DNA of 64,000 nucleotides from an uncultured Kangiella sp. (GTDB lineage Bacteria; Pseudomonadota; Gammaproteobacteria; Enterobacterales; Kangiellaceae): NCBI GenBank assembly GCA_947503345.1, contig CANNCW010000002.1, forward strand, positions 248,001-312,000, written 5' to 3'. Both the position numbers and the translations under genes were made by a program. Positions 40,870 through 49,515 of the stretch are shown here, piece by piece. Below the pieces are notes generated by a model. It ran no database searches, was not told where the DNA came from, and saw only the letters and a list, made by a program, of their open reading frames with translations. The first letter of the stretch is position 1. Every line of letters starts with the position of its first letter.

Positions 40870-43098
40870 CTACAACTGGAAGGCATAACTAAACTTGGCA
40901 AAAATAGTTCTTTTGTTTTGAGTTAGATCTAACACTGTATCGTTTTCAATGCCATTATCAGAATAGCCTAAATAAAGAACACTTTTCGCATCAAACTTAT
41001 AAGTATATAGCAACTGCCTTTGCATGATTCTATTAATAGACTCAACTCCAATATCATTTAAAATAACTGGATTATTTATAAAGTTAGTATCTCGATAACG
41101 TACTAAGAGTCTTAAAAAGCTTTTATCATTAAATTGGTAAATAAAATTAGCATTAAAAATTTGTTGATTGAAATAGTCAGAGTCCATCAAATCAAAGTCC
41201 TGTTGCACATACTCCATTAATAACTTTAAATGCTTAGTAGCTTGCCAATCGGTAAATACACTATAACGAAAGACCTCGCCTGCTCGGGCCTGACTACTTA
41301 GAAAGTCAATATCATCGTAAAAAGCTAATTGACCTCCAACCCGTAAACTATTTAGAGGTTTAAAAGAAACTGTTAAGTCATAAAAATTTTGATCGAACCA
41401 TTGTTGATCGAAAAAAACATCACGCTCTCCGAAATGAAAATCAATTTGCGATTGAGATTTCCCCGCCAAACTTAACGTGAACTCACTTTCTGTTTCTAAA
41501 CGTTGACCATCATCTTGGTAACTAGTATCCCAATCTCCACGCAGCTGTATTCGTGAAAAGAAATCACTCTCATCACCATACCAACGGTGTCCTCCACCAA
41601 TAATAGTTTTGCGATAGCCACTTCTAGTTTGAAATCCTAAATCTGCTCTATAACCCTCATCAAAATCATTATGAGATGCAAACCAACTCCAATCACGATC
41701 ATTATGACTATAATTAAATCGATAAGCGTTGCCTGATTCTTTTGCCTTTAAACCATAGCTAGTTTGCATCGATTCTGAATTGGAAGTTTCTGTATGGATA
41801 AGTTGATATCTGAATACATCAGTATCAGTTAATTGATGCTTTCCATCGAAACTAATTAAATCATTAGAATAATCACCAGCATCTCGATGTGTCATTGTAA
41901 CGCCAAACAGAGTATCTTCGGACCAGTCATGTGCATATCGAAAAGCTGCTGAATTGCTATCTTGATTTAACGAGATCAAACGTGAGCTCTGACTTGATGG
42001 TAGAATAATATTAGTCGCATTATCACGAGTAAATAAAGCGCCTAAAGTACCATTCTCTCCTTTTGATGTATATTGAATACCAGCATCAGGGTCTGCAATG
42101 TTCCGACTATAAAAAACCGTTAACATAGTATTAAAATAGTCAGAGCTTTCCAGAAAAAAAGGCCTTTTTTCAGGGAAAAACAAAGCAAAACGAGTATTTA
42201 CATCAAGTTGGGCCGCATCAGATTCGACTTGTGAAAAGTCAGGATTAATGGTCGCATTTAAAATAGAGTTATCAGAAACCGCCCAACGTAAATCTAACCC
42301 AGCTTGTGAGTTCACTGACTCGCTATTCCATTCGTTGCTTACAGCAGGATTGCGAGTCTCTGTTTTATTTGATGATAAATAAGGGATCAGCTCTAAATTT
42401 TTACCTGTTGTTATAGATTGAAAGCCTTGATACTTTTTATATTGGCAAATAGTACAGTTAATATTCCTATCTACAGGATTAGAAGCTAAGCGATACTTAA
42501 AATCTTTTGGAACAAATCGGACCAAATCCATAGCCCATTGCTTTACATTACGGTTGTTAGCAAAGCGTAAAGCTTTGAATGGTATTTTAATTTCAACACT
42601 ATAACCAGAATCTGTAATTTGTCCTGCAGAGTACCAAATACTATTCCATGAGATGTCTTCTCTATCTAAGACATCATCAGAAATAGAGTCTAACTGTATC
42701 CCTTGCGGATTTACAAAGAAATTATAGGTTCTTCTTTGGTCATTAAAAGTATCAATCTTAATGCCGACCAGATCTTCATCTGAAATATTATCTCTATCGC
42801 GAAAAGAGGCTCTTAAACTTTTAGCTTCTAAATCCTTTGCTTCAAATCCAACATACAAATAGTTACCATCCTCGAAAATAAAGGCCGTTGTTTGAAATTT
42901 TGCAGGTATATTCTCGGAAGGTGATGTTTCGTAACTTAACTCTATTTTAGTAGCGTTATTCCATATCGCATCATTAAGCTCACCATCTAATTCAAGAGGT
43001 CCTTTTAGATTTGGTATTTTGTCACTTGCATTTGATAAGCATGCGAAAAAAAGCGTAGATACGGTGAGTATCCACGCTAATTTTTTATAATTATACAT
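40870..43098 (-). CDS. Outer-membrane CBM9-DUF5916 protein, copy 2
   Basis: A 742-residue secreted protein: signal peptide (1-24), a CBM9-like beta sandwich (about 28-215: LDGELNDAIWNNATKIEL and NFFVNPQGIQLDS) with a conserved CTIC pair, and a C-terminal domain of about 520 residues made of alternating strands, ending FAKFSYAFQL, as expected of an outer-membrane barrel. The block NATINPDFSQVESDAAQLDV and FFPEKRPFFLE is the DUF5916 hallmark. Paralogous to the gene 78 bases upstream at 43177-45441. The family often accompanies polysaccharide or peptide use, but the ligand is unknown. Confidence 0.88.
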   Translation of the reverse strand: MYNYKKLAWILTVSTLFFACLSNASDKIPNLKGPLELDGELNDAIWNNATKIELSYETSPSENIPAKFQTTAFIFEDGNYLYVGFEAKDLEAKSLRASFRDRDNISDEDLVGIKIDTFNDQRRTYNFFVNPQGIQLDSISDDVLDREDISWNSIWYSAGQITDSGYSVEIKIPFKALRFANNRNVKQWAMDLVRFVPKDFKYRLASNPVDRNINCTICQYKKYQGFQSITTGKNLELIPYLSSNKTETRNPAVSNEWNSESVNSQAGLDLRWAVSDNSILNATINPDFSQVESDAAQLDVNTRFALFFPEKRPFFLESSDYFNTMLTVFYSRNIADPDAGIQYTSKGENGTLGALFTRDNATNIILPSSQSSRLISLNQDSNSAAFRYAHDWSEDTLFGVTMTHRDAGDYSNDLISFDGKHQLTDTDVFRYQLIHTETSNSESMQTSYGLKAKESGNAYRFNYSHNDRDWSWFASHNDFDEGYRADLGFQTRSGYRKTIIGGGHRWYGDESDFFSRIQLRGDWDTSYQDDGQRLETESEFTLSLAGKSQSQIDFHFGERDVFFDQQWFDQNFYDLTVSFKPLNSLRVGGQLAFYDDIDFLSSQARAGEVFRYSVFTDWQATKHLKLLMEYVQQDFDLMDSDYFNQQIFNANFIYQFNDKSFLRLLVRYRDTNFINNPVILNDIGVESINRIMQRQLLYTYKFDAKSVLYLGYSDNGIENDTVLDLTQNKRTIFAKFSYAFQL

Positions 43099-43176
43099 TT
43101 TGTCTCCTTTCAGCTAATGTTTTTATAGCAAAAAGGAATAAAGAATAAAAGCCTTTTATTAGCTCAAATCCAATGT

Positions 43177-45441
43177 TTACATTTGAAACGCATAACTAAA
43201 TTTACTAAATATAGAACGCCCTGTTCTTTCAAATTGGCTTACAGTGTTATCTTCAAACCCACCATCGGAATAACCTAAGAAAAATACTGTTCTAGGATTC
43301 ACTTTATAACCATATAGTAATTGGCGGCCAATGGCTTTATTGTCACTTCTATCAGTAACAACGTTCTGGTTGAAATCTACATCTCTATAGCGAACCGTTA
43401 ACCTTAAATACTGATACTTATCAAATTGGTAGGTAGAATTGAGATTTACAATATCGGACTTAAATAAATTTCCAGCATCGCCATCCAATTCAGTAACATT
43501 ATAGCTTGCCGAGAAGAACCAATGCCTGGTAACCTGCCAATTACCCCAGAAGTTGTAGCCCATTCTTTTAGCAGCGTTAATTCCTGTTATAAAATCTACA
43601 GCATCAGCATTATTATAGTTTATTCCTAACTGTAAGCTGTTAATGGGCCTAAAGTTAGCACCTAACCAAAAATAGTTTTGATCAAACCAACAACCACCAT
43701 CATCTCTAGCACAGTCAGCATCAGGAATATTTACAGTTTCATTGGAGAACCAAGCATCACGGACGCCAGCTCCAAAACCAATCCATGATTGATAAGGTCC
43801 GTTCATATTGACCCAGAACTCACTTTCTTGTTCAAGTTTTTGGCCTGTATAATCATAAGTTTGATCAACATCGCCACCTAGATGAATTCGGTCAAATGAG
43901 TCCCCTTCTTCGCCGTGCCAGGTGTATCCAGCGCCTAAAACATCTCTACTTAATCCGCTCTGATTAATAAATCCTAAGTCAGCACGGAAATCTTCGTCTA
44001 ACTCTTGACGAGAAGCACGCCAGCTCCAGTTACGACCATTATGGTGATACGAAAGCGCATAACCAAAACCTGTATCATATTCTTCACTTGTAGAAACTAA
44101 TTCGTCGCTGTCATCTGTATCAGTATGAATTAGCTGATACCTGATAACATCTTCATCGGTGATATAGTATTTACCATCAACGCTTGCAACAGTGTTGCTA
44201 TAATCATCACCGCTTCGATGAGTAATCATTCCACCTATTTGTGATTTTTCTCCAATGTCATAACTATAACGACCCGCAAAAGCGTTTGATTCAAAATTTT
44301 CTGAGGAAGCAAGGTTTGACGATTGAGCACCCGGCAATAAGAAGCTGGTGCTATTATCACTAGCTGCTAATACAGCATAAGAATGTGAATCAGTTTTACC
44401 AGTATATTTAACCCCCCAATCTGGATCTGCAATATTTCTGGTATGTAATAGATTAAAACCATTAGAAGAAAAGTAGTCAGCACCTTCTAAAAAGAAAGGT
44501 CTTCTTTCTTGGAAAAACAATGCGAAAGTCTGATTAACATCAAGCTGAATAGCATCTGACTCTACTTGTGAAAAGTCTGGATTGATAGTTGCATTTAGAA
44601 CAGAGTTATCGGTAACACCCCAGCGTACATCCACACCACCATCAAATTCAAAATCACCGTTTTGCCATTCAGGTGCATTTACCGGATCTCGACTGTCCGA
44701 GCGCTGACCTGAAGCATATGGGGTGACTTCTAGATTATTTCCACTTTCAATATTTTCAAAACCACTAATACTTCCAATTTGGCAAACGCTACAACTTTGC
44801 GCTCTATCAACTTGATTATAAGCCAAACGGTATTGATAGTCTCGAGGATAGAAACGCATGAAATCAATACCCCAGTCTTTCTTTCCTTGAGTGTTAGGGA
44901 AGCGTAAAACTTTAAATGGGATTTCAATCTCTACTTGATAACCTGAGTCCGTAAGCTTGCCTTCGCTATACCATATAGCATTCCATGAAATGTCCTCTCT
45001 GCTAGTAACATCATCTTCAACCGAGTCCATCTGTATCCCTAAAGGATTTACAAAGAAGTTATAAGCCTTACGCTTATCATTAAAAGTATCAATTTTAAAG
45101 CCGACCATATCGTCAGCCCAGATAGTGTCACGATCTTTTAAGGAAGCTAAAATAGCTTCAGGATTCGGATCTTCAGCTACAAAAGCTAATAAGATAGAAG
45201 AACCATTTTCAACTATGTAAGCGGTCGTCTTTACTTTTGCAGTTTGATTTTCTGCAGGACGAGTTTCATAACCCAGTTCAACTTTTGTGGCATTTGCCCA
45301 GAAAGGCTCGTTAAGCTCCCCATCAAGTACTATTTCTTCATTAACTTTAGGAATAATTAAGTCGCTTTCCGAAGAAGACGCTGTGAAAGATAAGATTGAA
45401 AGACCGCAAAAAATAGCACTGAATTTAAGCAGGTTAGGCAT
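43177..45441 (-). CDS. Outer-membrane CBM9-DUF5916 protein, copy 1
   Basis: The 754-residue paralogue of the preceding entry. Signal peptide 1-24 (ending TASSS), CBM9-like domain with LDGELNEPFWANATKVEL and a CSVC pair, then NATINPDFSQVESDAIQLDV and ERRPFFLEGAD and a strand-rich barrel ending FSKFSYAFQM. Compared with copy 2 it has an insertion of about 15 residues with two cysteines (CARDDGGCWFDQ) in a barrel loop. First gene of the pair; whether both are co-transcribed is unclear because the 78-base gap has no terminator. Confidence 0.88.
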   Translation of the reverse strand: MPNLLKFSAIFCGLSILSFTASSSESDLIIPKVNEEIVLDGELNEPFWANATKVELGYETRPAENQTAKVKTTAYIVENGSSILLAFVAEDPNPEAILASLKDRDTIWADDMVGFKIDTFNDKRKAYNFFVNPLGIQMDSVEDDVTSREDISWNAIWYSEGKLTDSGYQVEIEIPFKVLRFPNTQGKKDWGIDFMRFYPRDYQYRLAYNQVDRAQSCSVCQIGSISGFENIESGNNLEVTPYASGQRSDSRDPVNAPEWQNGDFEFDGGVDVRWGVTDNSVLNATINPDFSQVESDAIQLDVNQTFALFFQERRPFFLEGADYFSSNGFNLLHTRNIADPDWGVKYTGKTDSHSYAVLAASDNSTSFLLPGAQSSNLASSENFESNAFAGRYSYDIGEKSQIGGMITHRSGDDYSNTVASVDGKYYITDEDVIRYQLIHTDTDDSDELVSTSEEYDTGFGYALSYHHNGRNWSWRASRQELDEDFRADLGFINQSGLSRDVLGAGYTWHGEEGDSFDRIHLGGDVDQTYDYTGQKLEQESEFWVNMNGPYQSWIGFGAGVRDAWFSNETVNIPDADCARDDGGCWFDQNYFWLGANFRPINSLQLGINYNNADAVDFITGINAAKRMGYNFWGNWQVTRHWFFSASYNVTELDGDAGNLFKSDIVNLNSTYQFDKYQYLRLTVRYRDVDFNQNVVTDRSDNKAIGRQLLYGYKVNPRTVFFLGYSDGGFEDNTVSQFERTGRSIFSKFSYAFQM

Positions 45442-45562
45442 AGTCCCTATTCCATTTATAAGTGTAAATAATAATTGTTAGACGCGATTATAAGGAAAAG
45501 CGTTTAGTGCTACTGTCATATTTGCAATTAGACATGTTACAAAGTATGACAAATGTCAATAA

Positions 45563-45590
45563 AAAAGGTCAGCACTAAGGCTGACCTTTT
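45563..45590 (-). terminator. Terminator of the GlyGly-CTERM gene
   Basis: AAAAGGTCAGC (45563-45573) pairs with GCTGACCTTTT (45580-45590) across a six-base loop; the minus strand continues with T residues. It lies 15 bases after the stop. Confidence 0.88.
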
Positions 45591-45604
45591 CAAAATCTCC
45601 GTGA

Positions 45605-46822
45605 TTAGGATCCTTTTTTACGTAACCATCCTAGAGTGGCTAATATAAATAATCCTATTAGATTCCAACTCCCTCCACCAGAACCTGAGCTTGTGGTTGT
45701 TGCTGAGCCAGTGCTTCCTGAGCCGCTACCACTTGTTCCTCCAGATTGAGTATCCTTACCAGCATCTTCTAATGGCACATCGACCAAAGGACCAAAGTCG
45801 TTCGATGCAGTTGCTAAAAATTCGTTAGTCGCAGAGTCATATAACTCTATTTTGAAGTCATAGTAAGCAGTTGCATAACCCGACTGCCAATCCCCTTCAA
45901 ATGCAATGGTGTCATCAGTACTTGTACCGTTGATAGTATAAACATCAGATTCTGTTTCATACTGCCAATCTCCAGCGCCTGACTTTTGATAAAGCTTTGC
46001 AACAATGCTTCTAGCTCCAGTAGTTACATCCGCATCAAAACTTATTTTGAAGTCACGATAATAACCATCACCATCATTATCCGTAAAAATTTCTGTTTTA
46101 ACTGTACTGATAGATACATTGGTACTTGGGCCTGTTTGCTCGTAACTTGAATCTTCAATTGGAAGGTTACCTAAATCAGGATCATCATAAGCTTCTAAAG
46201 AGTCAACGACACCGCTATACCCGTACTCAAACAAATCAATAGCTATTTCATACTTGCCAGTAGGAAAACCTTCATTAAAAACCGTAGTCACACGATAGTC
46301 ATCATCACTATCATCATAGTAAATTTCAAAAACGTCTGTTGTATAATAATGAGTCCAGTTTGAAGTGCCCTCTTCACGTATGTACAGCTCTGCAAAAACA
46401 TCGTAATAGGCAGCAACGTTTGCATCCACGTCAAAATCCACACGGATTTCGCTATAAAAACCATCACCGTCAACGTCAGTTTTTAACAAAACAGCAGCAT
46501 CATAAATGTATAGATGACTGGCACTTTTTTCAAAACGCTTTTCACTTCGCTTTTTGTTGCCGTCAAGTTGCGATTTATTTACCTTAATTGAGGAAGAATA
46601 TTGAGTCTCTAAATCTTCCTTACTCTGAAGGGATTGATATTTAGACAATTTGTCTGAAGCAATATTACCTTTAACCAATTCAGGAGTGGAGCCTACCACA
46701 TTAGTGGTTGCTAATTTTTTGCCTATTCGTACTTTTTGTTCATTATCATTAGCATCGGCCCCTGTTGAAGCTAATGTTAAAATACTCGAAATGCATAAAG
46801 CTAATATCTTTTTTGAAAACAT
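45605..46822 (-). CDS. Surface protein with GlyGly-CTERM sorting signal (choice-of-anchor H type)
   Basis: A 405-residue protein: signal peptide ending TGADA, a low-complexity polar N-terminal part, then two repeats of a beta domain (about 100-210 and 235-340) marked by DGDGFYSEIRVDFDVDA and DNDGDGYYRDFKISFDADV. A Gly/Ser/Thr linker leads to SGSGGGSWNLIGLFILATLG and a WLRKKGS end: glycine motif, hydrophobic helix, basic tail, the GlyGly-CTERM pattern processed by rhombosortase. AGGAG lies eight bases before ATG 46822, so the longer reading to 46858 is rejected. Acidic DxDxDG loops suggest calcium. Single gene; role unknown. Confidence 0.88.
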   Translation of the reverse strand: MFSKKILALCISSILTLASTGADANDNEQKVRIGKKLATTNVVGSTPELVKGNIASDKLSKYQSLQSKEDLETQYSSSIKVNKSQLDGNKKRSEKRFEKSASHLYIYDAAVLLKTDVDGDGFYSEIRVDFDVDANVAAYYDVFAELYIREEGTSNWTHYYTTDVFEIYYDDSDDDYRVTTVFNEGFPTGKYEIAIDLFEYGYSGVVDSLEAYDDPDLGNLPIEDSSYEQTGPSTNVSISTVKTEIFTDNDGDGYYRDFKISFDADVTTGARSIVAKLYQKSGAGDWQYETESDVYTINGTSTDDTIAFEGDWQSGYATAYYDFKIELYDSATNEFLATASNDFGPLVDVPLEDAGKDTQSGGTSGSGSGSTGSATTTSSGSGGGSWNLIGLFILATLGWLRKKGS

Positions 46823-46956
46823 CACTGGTTCTCCTAACTTACTATTGGATACTGCCAAGTAGCACTCTGATGTAACTACTTAACTAGTTTGATACTAGTA
46901 GAACAAAAGCTATCTGAACGGCTCCTGAACTTAATGGTATTTTCTTTAGAAGCCTA

Positions 46957-46962
46957 TATAAT
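46957..46962 (+). promoter_or_regulatory. Probable -10 box of the FNR-like gene
   Basis: TATAAT 33 bases before ATG 46995. Start of transcription near 46969 leaves only 11 bases before an alternative TTG at 46980, favouring the ATG. Confidence 0.45.
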
Positions 46963-46994
46963 GCTTTAAAACTTAGTGATTGAGCCGAAATTTA

Positions 46995-47729
46995 ATGCCA
47001 CTACCTAGCTATCAAATTCAGTTAGAATCTAATGAATTTATTACTCCGAACGTTAAGAAACTTAAGTTCAAGTTTCTTGAACCCAGCAGTTTTAGGTACC
47101 GTCCTGGACAATTTGTATCATTTTTGTTGGAGCATGAAGAAAAGCCACTTAAACGAAGCTATTCCATTGCCAACTCAGAGACGCCTGATGAAGACGGTTT
47201 AGTAACTACCGATCATCTCGAAATCGTCATTTCTTATGTTGAAAATGGGCGTGCTACTAAAATCTTTTTTGATGCCGAACTAGGTGATACTTTCGAAATA
47301 AGTGGCCCCGTTGGATTGTTGATTCTTGGTGCAGGGCTTCCTAAACGAGTTTTCTTAATTGGTACTGGCACAGGAATGGCACCTTACCGTTCTATGTTGA
47401 AGCAAATACCTGCAATGGCACAACATGATTTCCACATTCTATTTGGGGCTCAAAAAAAGCAAGATTTATTTTATACAAAAGATTTTCAGCAAGCAGGTCT
47501 TAATGATCATATCAACTTTTATCCTTGCTTAAGCCGAGAAACTAATGAAGCGTGTTTTAATGGTTATGTTCAAGCCCAATTAGAAGCTTTGAAGCCCGAT
47601 CCAAGCACTGATATCGTGTATTTATGTGGTAATCCTAATATGGTTGATGATGTATTTAGCATGCTTAAAGAAATGGACTTTGGGGTTAAACAAGTCAAAA
47701 GAGAAAAATACGTATTCAGTAAATTTTAA
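46995..47729 (+). CDS. Ferredoxin/flavodoxin--NADP reductase-like flavoprotein
   Basis: A 244-residue FNR-type protein. The FAD domain has YRPGQFVSFLLEHEEKPLKRSYSIANSE, cut here to the RSYS flavin motif; the NAD(P) domain starts VFLIGTGTGMAPYRSML and has VYLCGNPNMVDDVFSML, and the chain ends REKYVFSKF with an aromatic residue. This resembles bacterial Fpr enzymes and the reductase parts of aromatic oxygenases; with no partner gene beside it, the electron acceptor is unknown. ATG 46995 is preferred to TTG 46980 on promoter position. Confidence 0.85.
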   Translation: MPLPSYQIQLESNEFITPNVKKLKFKFLEPSSFRYRPGQFVSFLLEHEEKPLKRSYSIANSETPDEDGLVTTDHLEIVISYVENGRATKIFFDAELGDTFEISGPVGLLILGAGLPKRVFLIGTGTGMAPYRSMLKQIPAMAQHDFHILFGAQKKQDLFYTKDFQQAGLNDHINFYPCLSRETNEACFNGYVQAQLEALKPDPSTDIVYLCGNPNMVDDVFSMLKEMDFGVKQVKREKYVFSKF

Positions 47730-47760
47730 TAGCATTTAGAATTAATAAGAGAGTCAAACT

Positions 47761-49395
47761 ATGAAAAAGATATTAAACATGAGTGTTGTAGCTCTTGCTG
47801 TCAGCATGTCAATTAGCGGTTGTAACAATAATGAATCTACAAATGATGAAACTCTTGTTGATGAAAATGTAGCAGTAAGCCAAGAAGTTGCTTCTGAAGT
47901 AAAACAGGAAACTGTTACAGATACATACAGCCGCTTCGATATCTATGCGCCATTTACTTTAACCAGTGATTTAAGCCATTTATCTAATAATCAAAAAGAA
48001 ATGATTGGCTTGTTAATAGATGCCGGCAAAATCATGGATGGTTTATTTTGGAAAGTTGCATATGGTGATAGAGATAGCTTATTGAATTCAATAAAAGATC
48101 CAAAAGCACGTCGCTTCGCTGAAATAAATTATGGTCCTTGGGATCGTCTAGATGCCAATAGCGTATTTATCGAGGGTGCTGCCGAGAAAAGCAAAGGAGC
48201 ATCTTACTACCCTTCTGACATGACTAAAGCAGAATTTGAAGCTTGGGAGCAAGAAGGTAAAGATGGCTTATACTCATTAGTACGTCGTAATGAGACTGGC
48301 GACTTACATCTACAGCCTTATTCAGTCGCCTTTGAAAAAGAATTAACCGAAGCGAGTAATTTGTTAAAGAAAGCCGCAACTCTTGCTGACAACGCTGAAT
48401 TTAAGAAATATCTAGAATTACGGGCCCTAGCGTTAATTTCAGATGAATATCAAGCATCTGATATGGCCTGGATGGACATGAAAACTAATCCTATCGAAGT
48501 GGTAATTGGTCCTATCGAAACCTATGAAGATCAATTGTTCGGCTATCGTGCAGCTTTCTCTACATACGTTTTGATAAAAGACTTAGCCTGGAGTGACAAG
48601 CTATCAAAATACGCAGCCTTTTTACCCGAGCTACAAAAAGGTTTACCAGTCGATGAAAAGTATAAACAAGAAATGCCTGGCACAGATAGCGACTTAAATG
48701 CTTATGACATTGTGTTCTACGCTGGTGATAGTAATGCAGGCTCTAAAACCATTGCCATCAACTTACCGAATGACGAAGAGGTGCAATTGGCAAAGGGGAC
48801 GCGTCGCTTACAACTAAAAAATGCCATGAAAGCTAAATTCGATAAAATTTTAGTGCCTATTGCCGAACAATTAATTGCGCCAGAGCAACGCAAGCACCTT
48901 ACTTTTGATGCATTCTTTGGCAATACCATGTTCCATGAAGTTGCACATGGTTTAGGTATTAAAAATACTTTAGATGGCAGTGGCACTGTTCGTGCAGCTT
49001 TAAAAGAAACTGCTTCAGCGCTAGAAGAAGGTAAAGCTGATATCTTAGGGCTTTATATGATTAGTGAGTTATTCAAAAAAGGTGAAATAGCAGAAGGTGA
49101 AGTAATGGATAATTATGTGACTTTCCTAGCTGGTATTTTCCGCTCTGTTCGCTTTGGAGCCACTAGTGCACATGGTAAGGCAAATATGGTTCGCTTTAAC
49201 TATTTTAAAGATAAAGGCGCCTTTAATTATAATGTTAAAACCGGTCATTACAGCGTTAACTTCGACAAAATGACTGAAGCTATGAACTCATTGTCTAGTT
49301 TAATTTTAACTCTACAAGGCAATGGCGATTATACAGGTGTGAAAAACTTGTTAGACACTAAAGGGGTTGTCAGCCAGCAGCTTGCTAATGATTAA
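47761..49395 (+). CDS. M49-like zinc lipoprotein, shortened by an in-frame TAA
   Basis: A 544-residue protein with a lipoprotein signal (SISGC, Cys21). The zinc motif HEVAH at 392-396 and LEEGKAD (421-427) thirty residues later correspond to the HExxxH and EECRAE ligand motifs of dipeptidyl-peptidase III (M49) and its relatives. The reading frame ends VVSQQLAND-TAA at 49393-49395, but without a frameshift it continues 23 more codons, RLLEEKQIPVDVTFKQGKDV-LGL, to TGA 49465-49467. This IPVDV...QGKDVLGL tail looks like the normal C-terminus of the family, so the stop may be a recent mutation or read through. The catalytic motifs are intact and the protein may still work. Confidence 0.82.
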   Translation: MKKILNMSVVALAVSMSISGCNNNESTNDETLVDENVAVSQEVASEVKQETVTDTYSRFDIYAPFTLTSDLSHLSNNQKEMIGLLIDAGKIMDGLFWKVAYGDRDSLLNSIKDPKARRFAEINYGPWDRLDANSVFIEGAAEKSKGASYYPSDMTKAEFEAWEQEGKDGLYSLVRRNETGDLHLQPYSVAFEKELTEASNLLKKAATLADNAEFKKYLELRALALISDEYQASDMAWMDMKTNPIEVVIGPIETYEDQLFGYRAAFSTYVLIKDLAWSDKLSKYAAFLPELQKGLPVDEKYKQEMPGTDSDLNAYDIVFYAGDSNAGSKTIAINLPNDEEVQLAKGTRRLQLKNAMKAKFDKILVPIAEQLIAPEQRKHLTFDAFFGNTMFHEVAHGLGIKNTLDGSGTVRAALKETASALEEGKADILGLYMISELFKKGEIAEGEVMDNYVTFLAGIFRSVRFGATSAHGKANMVRFNYFKDKGAFNYNVKTGHYSVNFDKMTEAMNSLSSLILTLQGNGDYTGVKNLLDTKGVVSQQLAND

Positions 49396-49467
49396 AGGCT
49401 GCTGGAAGAAAAGCAAATACCAGTAGATGTAACCTTTAAACAAGGCAAAGACGTATTAGGGCTTTGA
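49396..49467 (+). pseudogene. Detached C-terminal 23 codons of the M49-like gene
   Basis: In frame with and directly after the TAA at 49393. It encodes a hydrophilic then strand-like tail (IPVDVTF, GKDVLGL) ending at TGA 49467, 15 bases before the terminator, which is the distance expected if this were the real gene end. Confidence 0.65.
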
Positions 49468-49482
49468 TTTTATTGAGAAAAC

Positions 49483-49508
49483 AAAAAGGCGCCATAAGGC
49501 GCCTTTTT
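49483..49508. terminator. Bidirectional terminator between the M49-like and DUF11 genes
   Basis: AAAAAGGCGCC (49483-49493) and GGCGCCTTTTT (49498-49508) pair perfectly around ATAA. Same GGCGCC core as 1021-1056. Confidence 0.92.
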
Positions 49509-49515
49509 TGTAATG

